Source of the DNA: Hyphomicrobium sp.
GTDB taxonomy: Bacteria > Pseudomonadota > Alphaproteobacteria > Rhizobiales > Hyphomicrobiaceae
Assembly (NCBI GenBank): GCA_002928735.1
Contig: PERL01000002.1
Coordinates: 186,001-250,000, forward strand
Reading direction: 5' to 3'
Length of the DNA: 64,000 nucleotides
Shown: one piece after another, positions 21,725 to 30,652 of the stretch
Position numbering within the stretch: position 1 is the first letter of the stretch
How the letters are laid out: every line of letters starts with the position of its first letter
Program-made: the position numbers and the translations under genes
The notes under the pieces: model-generated
Databases searched by the model: none
Told to the model about the DNA's origin: nothing
The model's input: the letters and a program-made list of their open reading frames with translations, nothing else

Positions 21725-23005
21725 TCAGGGCGAGACGAGGAAGAAGACTTCGCGGCGGCCTAAGCCTTTGATGTCGACCTCGCCGCGACTTTCAAATTGG
21801 AAGGCGCTTTCCAACAGCTTCTTGCAGCGCGGGCAGACGAGAATGCGGCCGGGTTGCGAGAGATTTTCCAGGCGGGCTGCAAGGTTCACTGCGTCGCCCC
21901 AAACATCATAGCTGAACTTCTGCTTGCCGATGACGCCGGCCATGACGGGGCCCGATGCGAGACCCACGCGCATCGACAGCGGGAGATCGCGCTCGGATGC
22001 AATCCGCTCGACGGTTGAGAGCATGGAGACGCCCATTCGGGCCAGCCGCAGGAGGTGATCGTCGCAAGGTTCGGGGATGCCGGCGGCGACCATGTAGGCG
22101 TCCCCGATAGTTTTGATTTTCTCCACGCCGTGGGCTTTGGCGAGGCCGTCGAATTCGGTGACGATCTCATTGAGGAGGGCGACGGTTTTGGCGGAGCCGA
22201 GCGAACGGGCGAGTGCGACGAAGCCGGAGATGTCGGCGAACAAAACGGATGCGTCGGTGAATTGGTCAGCGATGATGGCGTCGGGTTTCGCTTTGAGGCG
22301 TTCGACAATGGCATCGGGGAGGATATTGCGCAGGAGATTGTCGGTCTCGGTCTTGGCCTGTTCGGCGAGGCGGAAGGCGTAGAAGACCGACGCGGCGATG
22401 AGGCCGACGGTGGTGATGGCAGCCTGGACGTAGATGCTGTCGATGACTTCCTTGTCGGCGGGGATGAGGGCTGCGCTTTCGGGAAACCAGAACCAGGAGG
22501 CGAGGTGGAGCGCGAGGCCTGATAAGATGACCGGGACGATGAGCCAAAGACGCTTCAAGCCGAAGACGACGAAGGGCGCGGCGGCGCCTACGAAATACTG
22601 GAGATGCACGCCGGAGTGATGGCCCAGGTACATGGAGAAGGCGATGAGCGCTGCCCACTCTGCCGCCACGATGATGAGCGCGCCGGCCACATCGTTGATG
22701 CGATGGGCGAAGGGGACGGCGAGGGCGGCAACGACGAGGCCGAGATTGATCCAGATGATGGGCCGGTAGGTATCGTAATCGAGGACCGTGTGCTGGATGG
22801 CATAGACGAGCGTCGAGACGACAATGAGGTAGGAGATCAGGTTGAGGATCATCAACCGGCGCTTGACCTCTGGTGGGTAGCCCGCGGTGCCGGCCTCGCC
22901 GAGGCGGCCGATGACGCCGCCAAGCGACCGCAGCTGCGGCAGGTCGCCGATGGTTGCGATGCCGCCGGCTATGGGGGCCAGCGCGCGCTTTAGTGCGTTG
23001 ATCAT
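21725..23005 (-). CDS. Membrane-bound class III adenylate cyclase
   Basis: The 426-residue protein has about six membrane segments (roughly 52-72, 83-100, 105-126, 138-150, 152-172, 191-212) and a C-terminal class III catalytic domain (about 248-426). The metal aspartates are Asp258 (FADISGF) and Asp302 (IGDAY). Lys298 and Asp367 are the adenine-selecting pair, and Asn374 and Arg378 the transition-state residues. All are present, so it should make cAMP from ATP. It lies 34 bases downstream of a Crp-type regulator gene on the same strand, so sensor, messenger and receptor may form one operon. Confidence 0.88.
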   Translation of the reverse strand: MINALKRALAPIAGGIATIGDLPQLRSLGGVIGRLGEAGTAGYPPEVKRRLMILNLISYLIVVSTLVYAIQHTVLDYDTYRPIIWINLGLVVAALAVPFAHRINDVAGALIIVAAEWAALIAFSMYLGHHSGVHLQYFVGAAAPFVVFGLKRLWLIVPVILSGLALHLASWFWFPESAALIPADKEVIDSIYVQAAITTVGLIAASVFYAFRLAEQAKTETDNLLRNILPDAIVERLKAKPDAIIADQFTDASVLFADISGFVALARSLGSAKTVALLNEIVTEFDGLAKAHGVEKIKTIGDAYMVAAGIPEPCDDHLLRLARMGVSMLSTVERIASERDLPLSMRVGLASGPVMAGVIGKQKFSYDVWGDAVNLAARLENLSQPGRILVCPRCKKLLESAFQFESRGEVDIKGLGRREVFFLVSP

Positions 23006-23039
23006 GGCCGGCGGTCTTGCGCGGTCATGGTGTTCATCC

Positions 23040-23735
23040 TCACGCGGTGCCTGCGATGTTCTCCAGCTCGTCGATATCGCAGATCATCGCCTTGTCGCTC
23101 TTTTCGACGGCGCCGCTATCTTGCAGAAGCTGCAGCGCTGCGTTGACCTTCGGGCGGCTGGCGCCGATTAGAAGCGCAAGTTCACTTTGCGAAATGGGCA
23201 GATCGAGCGTGACGCGGGCGCCGGGCTTGTGGGTGCCTTTCTGGCGCGCGGCAGCGAGAAAGAAGCGGGCGAGGCGGACTTCGATGGGATAGAGGGCGAT
23301 GCCTTCGAGCTGCTGGTCGGCCTCACGGACGCGATTGCAAAGAAAGCGGATGACGCTCTCGCGGACAGGCGCTCGCGTTTCCACGAGGCGCATCAGGGCG
23401 GATTTGGAGAGAGTCTGGGCGACGACCTTGGAGACGGCGGTGGCGTCGGCTGTGCGCACGCCGCCATCGAGAACGGCAATTTCGCCGAAGACCTGACCGG
23501 CTTCGGCGTGGGCGAAAGAGAGTTCGCGGCCTTCGGGAGTGAGGACGGAAAGGCGGACGCGGCCTTCGATGACGAAGAAAATATCGCGGCCGGGATCGCC
23601 GCGGCCGAAGACGATTTGGCCGGGGCCGTATTGCGCTTCGCGCATTTCTTGCGCGATCGACAGACGCTCGCCGGCGTCGAGGGCGCCGAAAAGCGGCGTC
23701 GCGCCGAGAAGGTCGACCAGGCGGTCTTTGGACAT
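23040..23735 (-). CDS. Crp/Fnr-family transcriptional regulator
   Basis: The 231-residue protein has a cyclic-nucleotide-binding domain (about 12-125). It contains the phosphate-binding-cassette pair Gly84-Glu85 and Arg94-Thr95 seen in cAMP-binding members. A helix-turn-helix follows at about 181-205 (ISQSELALLIGASRPKVNAAL). No Fnr-type cysteine cluster is visible. The start at 23735 has a GGAGGAA ribosome site; the open frame extends further upstream but without support. It is encoded just before the adenylate cyclase. Its recognition helix (SRPKVN) differs from E. coli CRP (SRETVG), so its DNA site may differ. Confidence 0.88.
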   Translation of the reverse strand: MSKDRLVDLLGATPLFGALDAGERLSIAQEMREAQYGPGQIVFGRGDPGRDIFFVIEGRVRLSVLTPEGRELSFAHAEAGQVFGEIAVLDGGVRTADATAVSKVVAQTLSKSALMRLVETRAPVRESVIRFLCNRVREADQQLEGIALYPIEVRLARFFLAAARQKGTHKPGARVTLDLPISQSELALLIGASRPKVNAALQLLQDSGAVEKSDKAMICDIDELENIAGTA

Positions 23736-24072
23736 GTTTCCTCCGAACTCACCGCAGCTCGATGGCTGATATCGCCTAAATTGATGCCTGAGCGCAACGC
23801 ACTTAGCGATCCACGATGCGGGACGACGCTTAAAGCTTCGTGCCGCTGAAGGTTGTATCGGCCGGAACACGGTATGGTGAATGACGGGGGCTTGGCGTGC
23901 TATAGAGCCGCCCGAGATCACCCACCCGATCAGACCGCCCTTCGGCCAACGGAGCCCGCCCCGGATGTCGACTGCCAAATCGGCCCTGCTTTCCGCATTT
24001 TCCCGCACCGACAATCCGCGCCGCGAAACGTTGCGGTCGGAACTGGCTAAGACTGCATCACGGGAAACCGGG

Positions 24073-24711
24073 ATGGTGCCGCGGCCTAAACTCGTTTTGG
24101 CGAGCGCCAGTCCGCGGCGGCTGATGCTTCTGGAACAGGCCGGCATCAAACCGGATGCGCTGCGCCCGGCCTCGCTCGACGAGACGCCGAAGAAGGGGGA
24201 AATGCCGCGCGCGCTTGTTGCGCGGCTGGCGCGGGCCAAAGCGGAGGCAGCGCGGGATCAGATCGCGAACGACCGGGATATCGCGGATGCCTATGTGCTC
24301 GCCGCCGATACGATCGTTTCCAACAACATGAAGATCTTCGGCAAGCCGCAGCAGGTGGAAGAGGCGGTTGAGTTTCTGAACCGGCTGTCGGGGCGCTCGC
24401 ACCGGGTGCTGACGGCGGTGTGCTTGATCGCGCCTAACGATAAAATTCGCACCAAGATCGTCGATACCAAGGTGCGGTTTAAATATCTGACCAAGGGTGA
24501 AATCGAAGCCTACATCGCAACGCGCGAATGGCGCGACAAGGCGGGCGGGTATGCGATCCAGGGGTTGGCGGGTTCATTCGTGCAGACGATCAAGGGGTCG
24601 TACACGAACGTTGTGGGATTGCCGCTGACGGAAGTGGTGACAATGTTGGTGGCGGAAGGGTTTCCGATCCACTTCAACTGGATCCGGGCGGCGGAAGCGG
24701 ATCGCGATTAG
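24073..24711 (+). CDS. maf: Maf-like nucleoside triphosphate pyrophosphatase
   Basis: The 212-residue protein has the family opening [19 protein letters not shown] with the phosphate-binding SxSPRR. It also has the catalytic AADTIV motif and the [16 protein letters not shown] segment. Maf proteins hydrolyse modified or canonical NTPs and are linked to septum formation. The frame is open from 23881, with an ATG at 23965. I choose 24073 because it places the SASPRR strand near the N-terminus, as in relatives. It is followed by yacG and tRNA-Phe, the normal order. Confidence 0.85.
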   Translation: MVPRPKLVLASASPRRLMLLEQAGIKPDALRPASLDETPKKGEMPRALVARLARAKAEAARDQIANDRDIADAYVLAADTIVSNNMKIFGKPQQVEEAVEFLNRLSGRSHRVLTAVCLIAPNDKIRTKIVDTKVRFKYLTKGEIEAYIATREWRDKAGGYAIQGLAGSFVQTIKGSYTNVVGLPLTEVVTMLVAEGFPIHFNWIRAAEADRD

Positions 24712-24746
24712 CGCGGCGCACGCCATGCGGCAGATGGGCCAAAGCG

Positions 24747-24986
24747 ATGAATGAAGCCAAAGCATCAAACTCATCAGGAGGACGGTGTCCGACGTGCCGG
24801 AAGCCGACCGACCAGGCGCATCGGCCGTTTTGTTCCAAGCGGTGTGCCGACATCGATCTGGCGCGGTGGCTAGGGGGGACGTTTGTTATCCCCGGTCCGG
24901 CACTGGACGTGGCCGACGACAGCGGGGAGCGGCTGGGTGAACCGGGTGCGCACGGGGTGCGGACGGCTGGCGACGAGGACGATTGA
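24747..24986 (+). CDS. yacG: DNA gyrase inhibitor YacG, zinc-binding
   Basis: The 79-residue protein holds a four-cysteine zinc site: Cys14 and Cys17 (CPTC), Cys29 and Cys33 (FCSKRC), followed by the family's ADIDLARWL. YacG in E. coli binds GyrB and inhibits gyrase. It starts 35 bases after maf, and the two are probably co-transcribed. The acidic tail after residue 50 is poorly conserved, as is usual. Confidence 0.9.
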   Translation: MNEAKASNSSGGRCPTCRKPTDQAHRPFCSKRCADIDLARWLGGTFVIPGPALDVADDSGERLGEPGAHGVRTAGDEDD

Positions 24987-25099
24987 GGCCGGCCCGGACT
25001 TGCGCGGCGGGTGGCTCACAATGGCCGCTAGACAGCGGCGTATGCGGCACCTATAAGACGCCCACTTCGCAGCGGCACACGATCATGCCGGGCGAAAAT

Positions 25100-25175
25100 G
25101 CCCAGGTAGCTCAGTTGGTAGAGCATGCGACTGAAAATCGCAGTGTCGCTGGTTCGATTCCGGCCCTGGGCACCA
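25100..25175 (+). tRNA. tRNA-Phe (anticodon GAA)
   Basis: The 76-base tRNA has acceptor stem GCCCAGG with CCTGGGC (25165-25171). It also has a D arm (AGCTCAGTTGGTAGAGC), anticodon stem TGCGA/TCGCA with GAA at 25133-25135, T loop GGTTCGATTCC and an encoded CCA (25173-25175). It lies behind maf-yacG. Confidence 0.97.
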
Positions 25176-25420
25176 TTTCCTTCCAAAACCTGACACCTCT
25201 CCGGCACCCGGTTAGCCCGGATGCTGGCGGCATCGCGGCCACACCTCCACGCCGAACGCGCACGGGGTGGCCGTCATAGGGGCTAGTGCGGCTTGCCGCA
25301 GCGGGCAACTCACCGCAAAGTTTCGGCTGCAATTCTGAGACTAACGCCCGGCGCCCGCCGTCCATGGGCGCTTGCCTGCGTGAAGCCCAACTAACCGTCA
25401 CCGTCGCGAGGACGCCGTCC

Positions 25421-25996
25421 ATGCCGTATGCCCCGAAGTTTCGCACCCTGTTTGTCTGCCTGATCGCAGGTCTGTCCGCGTTGAGCTTCCGGCCGGCTCC
25501 GGCTGCCGCGCAGGACTTTCTGTCGTTCCTCTGGGGCGGCGGGTACCGTGAGGATGTGAGCTTCCCGGCGAGCGTCGCGCCGCGGCAGATCATCGTGTCG
25601 TTCGGCGATCGCAAGCTGTACTGGGTCTATCAGCGGGGTGCCGCGCTGTCGTATCCGATCGCCGTGCCGCGCGAGCAGAGCCGCTGGTCGGGCGTGACGT
25701 CGGTGACGCGCAAGGCGGTCAATCCGGGATGGACGCCGACGGCCGAGAGGCGGCGCGAAAACCCGAAGCTGCCGGTCTACGTGCCCGGCGGACATCCGCA
25801 GAACCCGCTCGGCGTGCGCGCGCTGTATCTGGGCGCATCGATGTATCGTATTCACGGCACCGACGCGCCATGGACCATCGGTTCGGCCGTCTCCAAGGGC
25901 TGCATCCGCATGTATAACGAAGACGTGCTGGATCTTTATCCCCGCGTTCCCGTGGGCACGCGCGTGACCGTGACATGGAAGCGGTTTAAGGGCTAA
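25421..25996 (+). CDS. L,D-transpeptidase, YkuD domain, exported
   Basis: The 191-residue protein has a signal peptide (residues 1-30, PAPAAAQ end) and a YkuD catalytic domain. It shows PLGVRALYL and the active-site sequence HGTDAPWTIGSAVSKGCIRM, with His145 and nucleophile Cys161. It should form 3-3 peptidoglycan cross-links or anchor proteins in the periplasm. The open frame begins at 25286, but the ATG at 25421 starts directly before the signal peptide. Many Hyphomicrobiales have several such genes. Confidence 0.92.
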   Translation: MPYAPKFRTLFVCLIAGLSALSFRPAPAAAQDFLSFLWGGGYREDVSFPASVAPRQIIVSFGDRKLYWVYQRGAALSYPIAVPREQSRWSGVTSVTRKAVNPGWTPTAERRRENPKLPVYVPGGHPQNPLGVRALYLGASMYRIHGTDAPWTIGSAVSKGCIRMYNEDVLDLYPRVPVGTRVTVTWKRFKG

Positions 25997-26018
25997 GGGG
26001 CGACGCCCCATCGCTCAA

Positions 26019-26489
26019 TCAAAGTCTAAGCTCACTCAGCCCGGGATGATCCGGCGGCCGGACGCCTGACCGGTCCCATCGGAAGAGCCGCGCGGCTTCC
26101 GCTATAGCGACGTCATTGATGCTGGCGTGCCGCTCGGCCATGTAGCCGGCCTCGTCGAAAAGCCAATTCTCGTTGCCGTGCGCGCGCCACCATTGGCCAT
26201 CAGCGTCGTGGTATTCATAGACAAAACGCACGGCGATGCGGTTGCCGCTGGTTGCCCACAGTTCCTTGATGAGCCGATATTCGAACTCGCGCTGCCATTT
26301 GCCGGCGAGGAACTGTTCGATCTCGGCGCGGCCGGTCAGGAAAGTGGAGCGATTGCGCCAGCGGCTATCGGGCGTATAGGCGAGTGCGACTTGAGCCGGG
26401 TCGCGCCCATTCCAGGCATCCTCGGCTTTGCGGACCTTGATGACTGCGTCGGCCTCGCTGAACGGTGGCAGTGGCGGACGGAGCAGCAT
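26019..26489 (-). CDS. DUF1348 family (NTF2-like) protein
   Basis: The 156-residue cytoplasmic protein has the NTF2-like cone fold pattern of DUF1348. It shows KVRKAEDAWNGRDP, then ALAYTPDSRWRNRS, FLTGRAEIEQFLAGKW, IAVRFVYEYHD and HGNENWLFDE. Activity is not known; the fold often binds small ligands. It converges with the L,D-transpeptidase gene, 22 bases between stops, and is followed upstream by guaA on the same strand. Confidence 0.85.
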   Translation of the reverse strand: MLLRPPLPPFSEADAVIKVRKAEDAWNGRDPAQVALAYTPDSRWRNRSTFLTGRAEIEQFLAGKWQREFEYRLIKELWATSGNRIAVRFVYEYHDADGQWWRAHGNENWLFDEAGYMAERHASINDVAIAEAARLFRWDRSGVRPPDHPGLSELRL

Positions 26490-26528
26490 TTTCTTTCTCC
26501 TCGGTAGCCGGTCACCGTCACACGGTTC

Positions 26529-28079
26529 TTACTCCCACTCGATGGTGCCGGGGGGTTTTGAGGTGACGTCGTAGACGACGCGGTTGATGCCGCGGACTTC
26601 GTTGATGATCCGCGTTGCCACTCGACCTAAGAAGCCCATGTCGAAGGGGTAGAAGTCGGCGGTCATACCGTCGACGGAGGTGACGGCGCGCAGGCCGAGC
26701 ACATGGTCGTAGGTGCGGCCATCGCCCATGACGCCGACGGTGCGGACGGGGAGGAGCACGGCGAAGGCCTGCCAAATGGCGTCATAGAGGCCAGCGTTGC
26801 GGATTTCATCGAGATAGATCGCATCGGCTTTGCGCAGGATGTCGAGCTTTTCCGGCGTAATTTCGCCGGGGATGCGGATGGCGAGGCCGGGGCCGGGGAA
26901 GGGATGGCGGCCGACGAAGGCGTCGGGGAGGCCCAATTCCCGTCCGAGTGCGCGGACCTCATCTTTGAAGAGTTCGCGCAGGGGCTCGACGAGCTTCATG
27001 TTCATGCGCTCGGGCAGGCCGCCGACGTTGTGGTGCGATTTGATCGTGACCGACGGGCCGCCGGTGAAGGAGACGCTTTCGATGACGTCGGGGTAGAGCG
27101 TGCCTTGGGCGAGGAAGGCGGCGCCGCCGATCTTCTTGGCTTCCTTTTCGAAGACATCGATGAAAAGGCGGCCAATGGTTTTGCGCTTGGTCTCGGGGTC
27201 GGAGATGCCTTTGAGTTCGCCAAGAAATAGCTCGGATGCGTCGACGTGGACCAGCGGGATATTGTAGTGGCCACGGAAGAGGTCGACGACCTGTTCGGCT
27301 TCCGACTGGCGCATGAGACCGTGATCGACGAAGACGCAGGTGAGCTGATCGCCGATCGCTTCATGGATGAGGACGGCGGCCACCGCGCTGTCGACGCCAC
27401 CGGAGAGGCCGCAGATGACGCGCCCGGCGCCGACCTGGGCTTTGATCTTGGCGATCATCTCGCGGCGGTAGGCGGCCATGGTCCAATCGGACTTGAGGCC
27501 GGCGATTTTGTGGACGAAGTTGGCGATGAGTTTCGCGCCATCGGGGGTGTGGACCACCTCGGGGTGGAACTGCACGGCGTAGAAGCGGCGGGCTTCGTCG
27601 GCGACGGCCGCATAGGGTGCGTTCTCGCTGGTGGCAATGACCTTGAAGCCGTCGGGCAGGCGCGTGACGCGGTCGCCGTGGCTCATCCAGACCTGATGGC
27701 GCTCGCCCGTGTTCCAGACGCCGTCGAACAGCGCGGAGGGCTCGCGGACTTCGAGCATGGCGCGGCCGAATTCGCGGTGGTGGCCGCTTTCGACTTTGCC
27801 GCCCAATTGCTCGGCCATGGACTGCTGGCCATAGCAGATGCCGAAGATGGGGATGTTGGCATCGAAGATCGCCTGGGGCGCGCGGGGGCTATTTTCTTCG
27901 GTGACGGAGGCCGGGCCGCCAGAGAGGATGACGGCTTTTGGGGCGAGGCGCTGGAATGCGGCGTCCGCGCTCTGGAATGGATGGATCTCGCAATAGACGC
28001 CGGATTCGCGCACGCGGCGCGCGATCAACTGGGTGACCTGGCTGCCGAAATCGATGATGAGGACGCTTTCGGGGTGCAT
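26529..28079 (-). CDS. guaA: GMP synthase (glutamine-hydrolysing)
   Basis: The 516-residue enzyme converts XMP to GMP. The class I glutaminase domain has GICYGQQ (Cys82) and the His/Glu of VQFHPEV. The ATP-pyrophosphatase domain has the P-loop [12 protein letters not shown], and a C-terminal dimerisation domain ends in PPGTIEWE. Length and order are standard. With guaB, about 6.7 kb away on the same strand, it completes the branch from IMP to GMP. Confidence 0.97.
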   Translation of the reverse strand: MHPESVLIIDFGSQVTQLIARRVRESGVYCEIHPFQSADAAFQRLAPKAVILSGGPASVTEENSPRAPQAIFDANIPIFGICYGQQSMAEQLGGKVESGHHREFGRAMLEVREPSALFDGVWNTGERHQVWMSHGDRVTRLPDGFKVIATSENAPYAAVADEARRFYAVQFHPEVVHTPDGAKLIANFVHKIAGLKSDWTMAAYRREMIAKIKAQVGAGRVICGLSGGVDSAVAAVLIHEAIGDQLTCVFVDHGLMRQSEAEQVVDLFRGHYNIPLVHVDASELFLGELKGISDPETKRKTIGRLFIDVFEKEAKKIGGAAFLAQGTLYPDVIESVSFTGGPSVTIKSHHNVGGLPERMNMKLVEPLRELFKDEVRALGRELGLPDAFVGRHPFPGPGLAIRIPGEITPEKLDILRKADAIYLDEIRNAGLYDAIWQAFAVLLPVRTVGVMGDGRTYDHVLGLRAVTSVDGMTADFYPFDMGFLGRVATRIINEVRGINRVVYDVTSKPPGTIEWE

Positions 28080-28210
28080 GGGACGGGGTTGGCTCCGGCA
28101 GCAAATGGGGGCCTGGGACCTCCAGGGTCTGGCCCGTTAGGGGCGGTAGACCATCCGGGCCCCGCAGCGTCAAGGCGGGGCGGCGCCGCAAGAGGGGGTT
28201 TCGCACCGGA

Positions 28211-28348
28211 ATGGGGTTCATCGCGCCCGGACGGCGGACTCGTGTAGGGTCTTGGAATAAGAACGCGCCGTCCGGGACGGTCGGCCTCGTCGTGACGCTC
28301 TCGTTCGCGGCGATGATCGCGTTTCAGTATCTGGTGCTCAAGGGTTGA
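28211..28348 (+). CDS. Possible small single-span membrane protein
   Basis: The 45-codon frame is basic at the start, with one hydrophobic stretch (GLVVTLSFAAMIAFQYLVL, residues 24-42) and a stop that overlaps the end of tspO on the other strand. No family is recognised. The basic-then-hydrophobic arrangement is like a real short membrane protein, but chance is possible in this high-GC DNA. No clear ribosome site precedes the ATG. Confidence 0.3.
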   Translation: MGFIAPGRRTRVGSWNKNAPSGTVGLVVTLSFAAMIAFQYLVLKG

Positions 28349-28790
28349 GGCGCCAGACGGCGAAGTTCAGGACGCCGGCGAATGAGACCCAGAAGAAATA
28401 GGGAATGAAGAGATAGGTCGCGGTCTGGCTGACGGGCCAGGCGAGGACCATGAACGCGACGATCGAGATCCAGAGCAAGATGAGATCGACAAGAGCGAGG
28501 CCGATTTCCTGACGGCCGAACATGATCCATGACCACGCCATGTTGAGGAGGAGGCTGACGCCCCAGACGACGAGGGCGGCTTTGATGCCTTCCGCCTGCC
28601 AGACCTTCCAGCCGGCAATCGCGATCATGAGGTAGAGGACGCTCCAGGCGACGGGGAAGAGCCAGTCGGGCGGGGTCCATGAGGGCTTGTTTAGGCTGGC
28701 GTACCAGGCGCCCGGCTGGAACAGGGCGCCGGTCGAGGCGGCGACGAACACGAGGGCGATAAAAGCTCCCAGCGGCAGGTAGTAGCTCAT
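28338..28790 (-). CDS. tspO: TspO/MBR family protein (tryptophan-rich sensory protein)
   Basis: The 150-residue protein has five membrane helices and the TspO landmarks PGAWYASLNKPSWTPPDWLF, WSVLYLMIAIAGWKVW, LNMAWSWIMFG and the final VSFAGVLNFAVWRLNP. The family binds tetrapyrroles and affects regulation of photosynthesis or stress responses in Alphaproteobacteria. The ATG at 28790 is chosen because it begins directly before helix 1; the frame is open to 28850. Confidence 0.9.
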   Translation of the reverse strand: MSYYLPLGAFIALVFVAASTGALFQPGAWYASLNKPSWTPPDWLFPVAWSVLYLMIAIAGWKVWQAEGIKAALVVWGVSLLLNMAWSWIMFGRQEIGLALVDLILLWISIVAFMVLAWPVSQTATYLFIPYFFWVSFAGVLNFAVWRLNP

Positions 28791-28867
28791 CGACCGATCC
28801 TCAATCCGAAATTGTGTTGACGTCATGAGTAAACGATTCCCGCGCGCCATTGGATGAATGGGCGCGA

Positions 28868-29791
28868 TTAAGAAACGTGAGCGGTGCGGCTTCCGTTCTG
28901 CGACATGAGCGCTTCGAGGGTTTGGATGATGTCTTCGACGTGCTCGAAGACCCAGAAATGGCCGGCGCCGTCGAGGCTATGCAACGTGCAGTTGGGCAGT
29001 TGGCCGGCGAGCCAGCGGGCGGCTTGGGGCGGGACGACATGATCGTCGGTGCCTTGCCAGACGACGGCGGGGGCGGTCACATTGGTGAAGTTCACGCCCC
29101 AAGGGCGGCCGAAGATTTCTAAATCCGCCGTGCCGCCCGATCCGCCTTGGCGGAAAGCCTCGAGTGTCATCGTGCGCATGGTTTGTGCGACCTCGGGCTT
29201 GGAGAGGATGCGCGAATCGACGGAGGTGGCGATGCGGGGCAGGAGGCTGGTGAACATCTCCGGGCCGTGGCGGAACATCCACGCGCTCAGATCGCCGAGG
29301 GGGTGGGTGAGCCAGCTCTGGTAGGGCATATGCATGAAGAAGCGGTCGTGCAGAAACGAGACCGGTTCGAGTTTGCCTTCGGCGCTTTCGGCATAGTCGG
29401 CGACGGGGCCCATGGGCGAGACGAGGGCGAGCGCGGTGACGCGATCATTGAGGCTCTCGGCTAGAGCGACCGCAAAAGGGCTGCCGCCGGAGATGCCGAG
29501 CAGTGCGAAGCGCTCGAGGTCGAGGGCGTCGACGACTTTTTTGAGCCAGAGTGTTCGCTCGGCGAGAGACGCTCCCACGTTGGATGGTGTGAGGCCGTAT
29601 CCGGGACGGTCGGGTGCGAGGATACGCAGGCCGTGCGACTTGGCGGCTGCGTCGGCGGCGGCAAACATGAGACGGCAGGCGGGTGCGCCGTGGAGGGCGA
29701 CGACGGGGCGGCCAACCGGGTCGCCGTATTCGGCAAAGCCCGCGGTGCCCCCATCGGCCAGCGCCAGAACCTGACTATCGCGCAACATCAT
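28868..29791 (-). CDS. Alpha/beta hydrolase
   Basis: The 307-residue alpha/beta hydrolase has an oxyanion segment (ALHGAPACRLMF), the nucleophile elbow GISGGS and the acid in WQGTDDHVVP. The catalytic histidine is in LDGAGHFWVFEHVEDI. No signal peptide is seen. The substrate cannot be told from sequence. It is divergent from a SET-domain gene and points toward tspO. Confidence 0.85.
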   Translation of the reverse strand: MMLRDSQVLALADGGTAGFAEYGDPVGRPVVALHGAPACRLMFAAADAAAKSHGLRILAPDRPGYGLTPSNVGASLAERTLWLKKVVDALDLERFALLGISGGSPFAVALAESLNDRVTALALVSPMGPVADYAESAEGKLEPVSFLHDRFFMHMPYQSWLTHPLGDLSAWMFRHGPEMFTSLLPRIATSVDSRILSKPEVAQTMRTMTLEAFRQGGSGGTADLEIFGRPWGVNFTNVTAPAVVWQGTDDHVVPPQAARWLAGQLPNCTLHSLDGAGHFWVFEHVEDIIQTLEALMSQNGSRTAHVS

Positions 29792-29878
29792 TCCCCCGGC
29801 GGCACCGCCTCGACTTCATTCCGCTTGCGGCCTATCACGCTCGGACGCCGCACCGCCACCCTCGGAGATGCCACACCC

Positions 29879-30271
29879 ATGCTGATGGTCAAAACGCGCC
29901 TGGGACAAAGTTTGATCGAGGGCACGGGTTTGTTTGCCGCAGAACCGATCAAGGCGGGGACGGTGACGTGGCGATTTGTACCGGGGTTCGATCAGTTGTT
30001 CAGCGCGGAGCAGATCGCGGCGTTGCCCGATATGGCACGGGAGGCGATCGAGACCTACACGTATGTGCATGAGGCAAGTGGACTATATGTCTACTGTCTG
30101 GACAACGCGCGGTTCATGAACCACGCGGATAATCCCAATACTGCCGGTGTTCATGTCGATGGCGCGATCGAGGGCTATGACGTGGCGACGCGCGATATTG
30201 AAGAGGGCGAAGAGCTGACGTGCGACTACCGCGTCTTCGATGCTGGGTATGTGCGCAAGATCGGCGAATGA
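29879..30271 (+). CDS. Short SET-domain protein
   Basis: The 130-residue protein consists of just a SET fold. It begins GTGLFAAEPIKAGT and has the NHADNPN cofactor segment at 81-87 and EELTCDY at 111-117, where the tyrosine is catalytic in active enzymes. SET domains methylate protein lysines using S-adenosylmethionine. No post-SET zinc site follows, so it differs from the second SET protein 400 bases further on. The target is unknown. The start at 29879 is chosen; ATG 29885 is possible. Confidence 0.8.
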   Translation: MLMVKTRLGQSLIEGTGLFAAEPIKAGTVTWRFVPGFDQLFSAEQIAALPDMAREAIETYTYVHEASGLYVYCLDNARFMNHADNPNTAGVHVDGAIEGYDVATRDIEEGEELTCDYRVFDAGYVRKIGE

Positions 30272-30282
30272 TCTGATCTTGA

Positions 30283-30567
30283 TCAGTGGGGCATCGTTGA
30301 TGTGCGCGGCGACGTGCGCAGCTCATCCTTCTCGCGGGCATGGCGGCGGGCTTCTTCGATGCGCTGATACCGTGCGCGCAGGCGCGGGGCCAATAGGTAG
30401 GCAATAGGAAGCGCCAGAAGAAAACTCATGGCGACGACGACCCAGATGAGGGTGGAGGCGTCATTTGCCAGTGAGGGTATGGATAGCACGGCCGTTACGC
30501 CGATCCCGAACAGCACGGCGTTGACGATCATGAAAATGACGGCGGTGATGATCCAGCGGCGTGACAT
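30283..30567 (-). CDS. Small two-span membrane protein
   Basis: The 94-residue protein has two hydrophobic helices (about 5-30 and 39-64) and a basic, probably cytoplasmic tail rich in Arg and Glu. No family is recognised. It lies between the two SET-domain genes and ends 12 bases from the first, in convergent orientation. It could be a general membrane protein of unknown role. Confidence 0.65.
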   Translation of the reverse strand: MSRRWIITAVIFMIVNAVLFGIGVTAVLSIPSLANDASTLIWVVVAMSFLLALPIAYLLAPRLRARYQRIEEARRHAREKDELRTSPRTSTMPH

Positions 30568-30652
30568 GACGGTTCCTCATGTTGGCGCTACGCAAACACG
30601 CGCAGCCATGCCCGGATAACCGAGCAAGCCACACATCAGTTCCCATTTGTTT

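Noticed and set aside
23881-24072. Upstream extension of the maf frame with ATGs at 23881 and 23965
   Set aside because: The extra sequence is not conserved-looking, and the Maf fold starts near 24073. The start remains uncertain.
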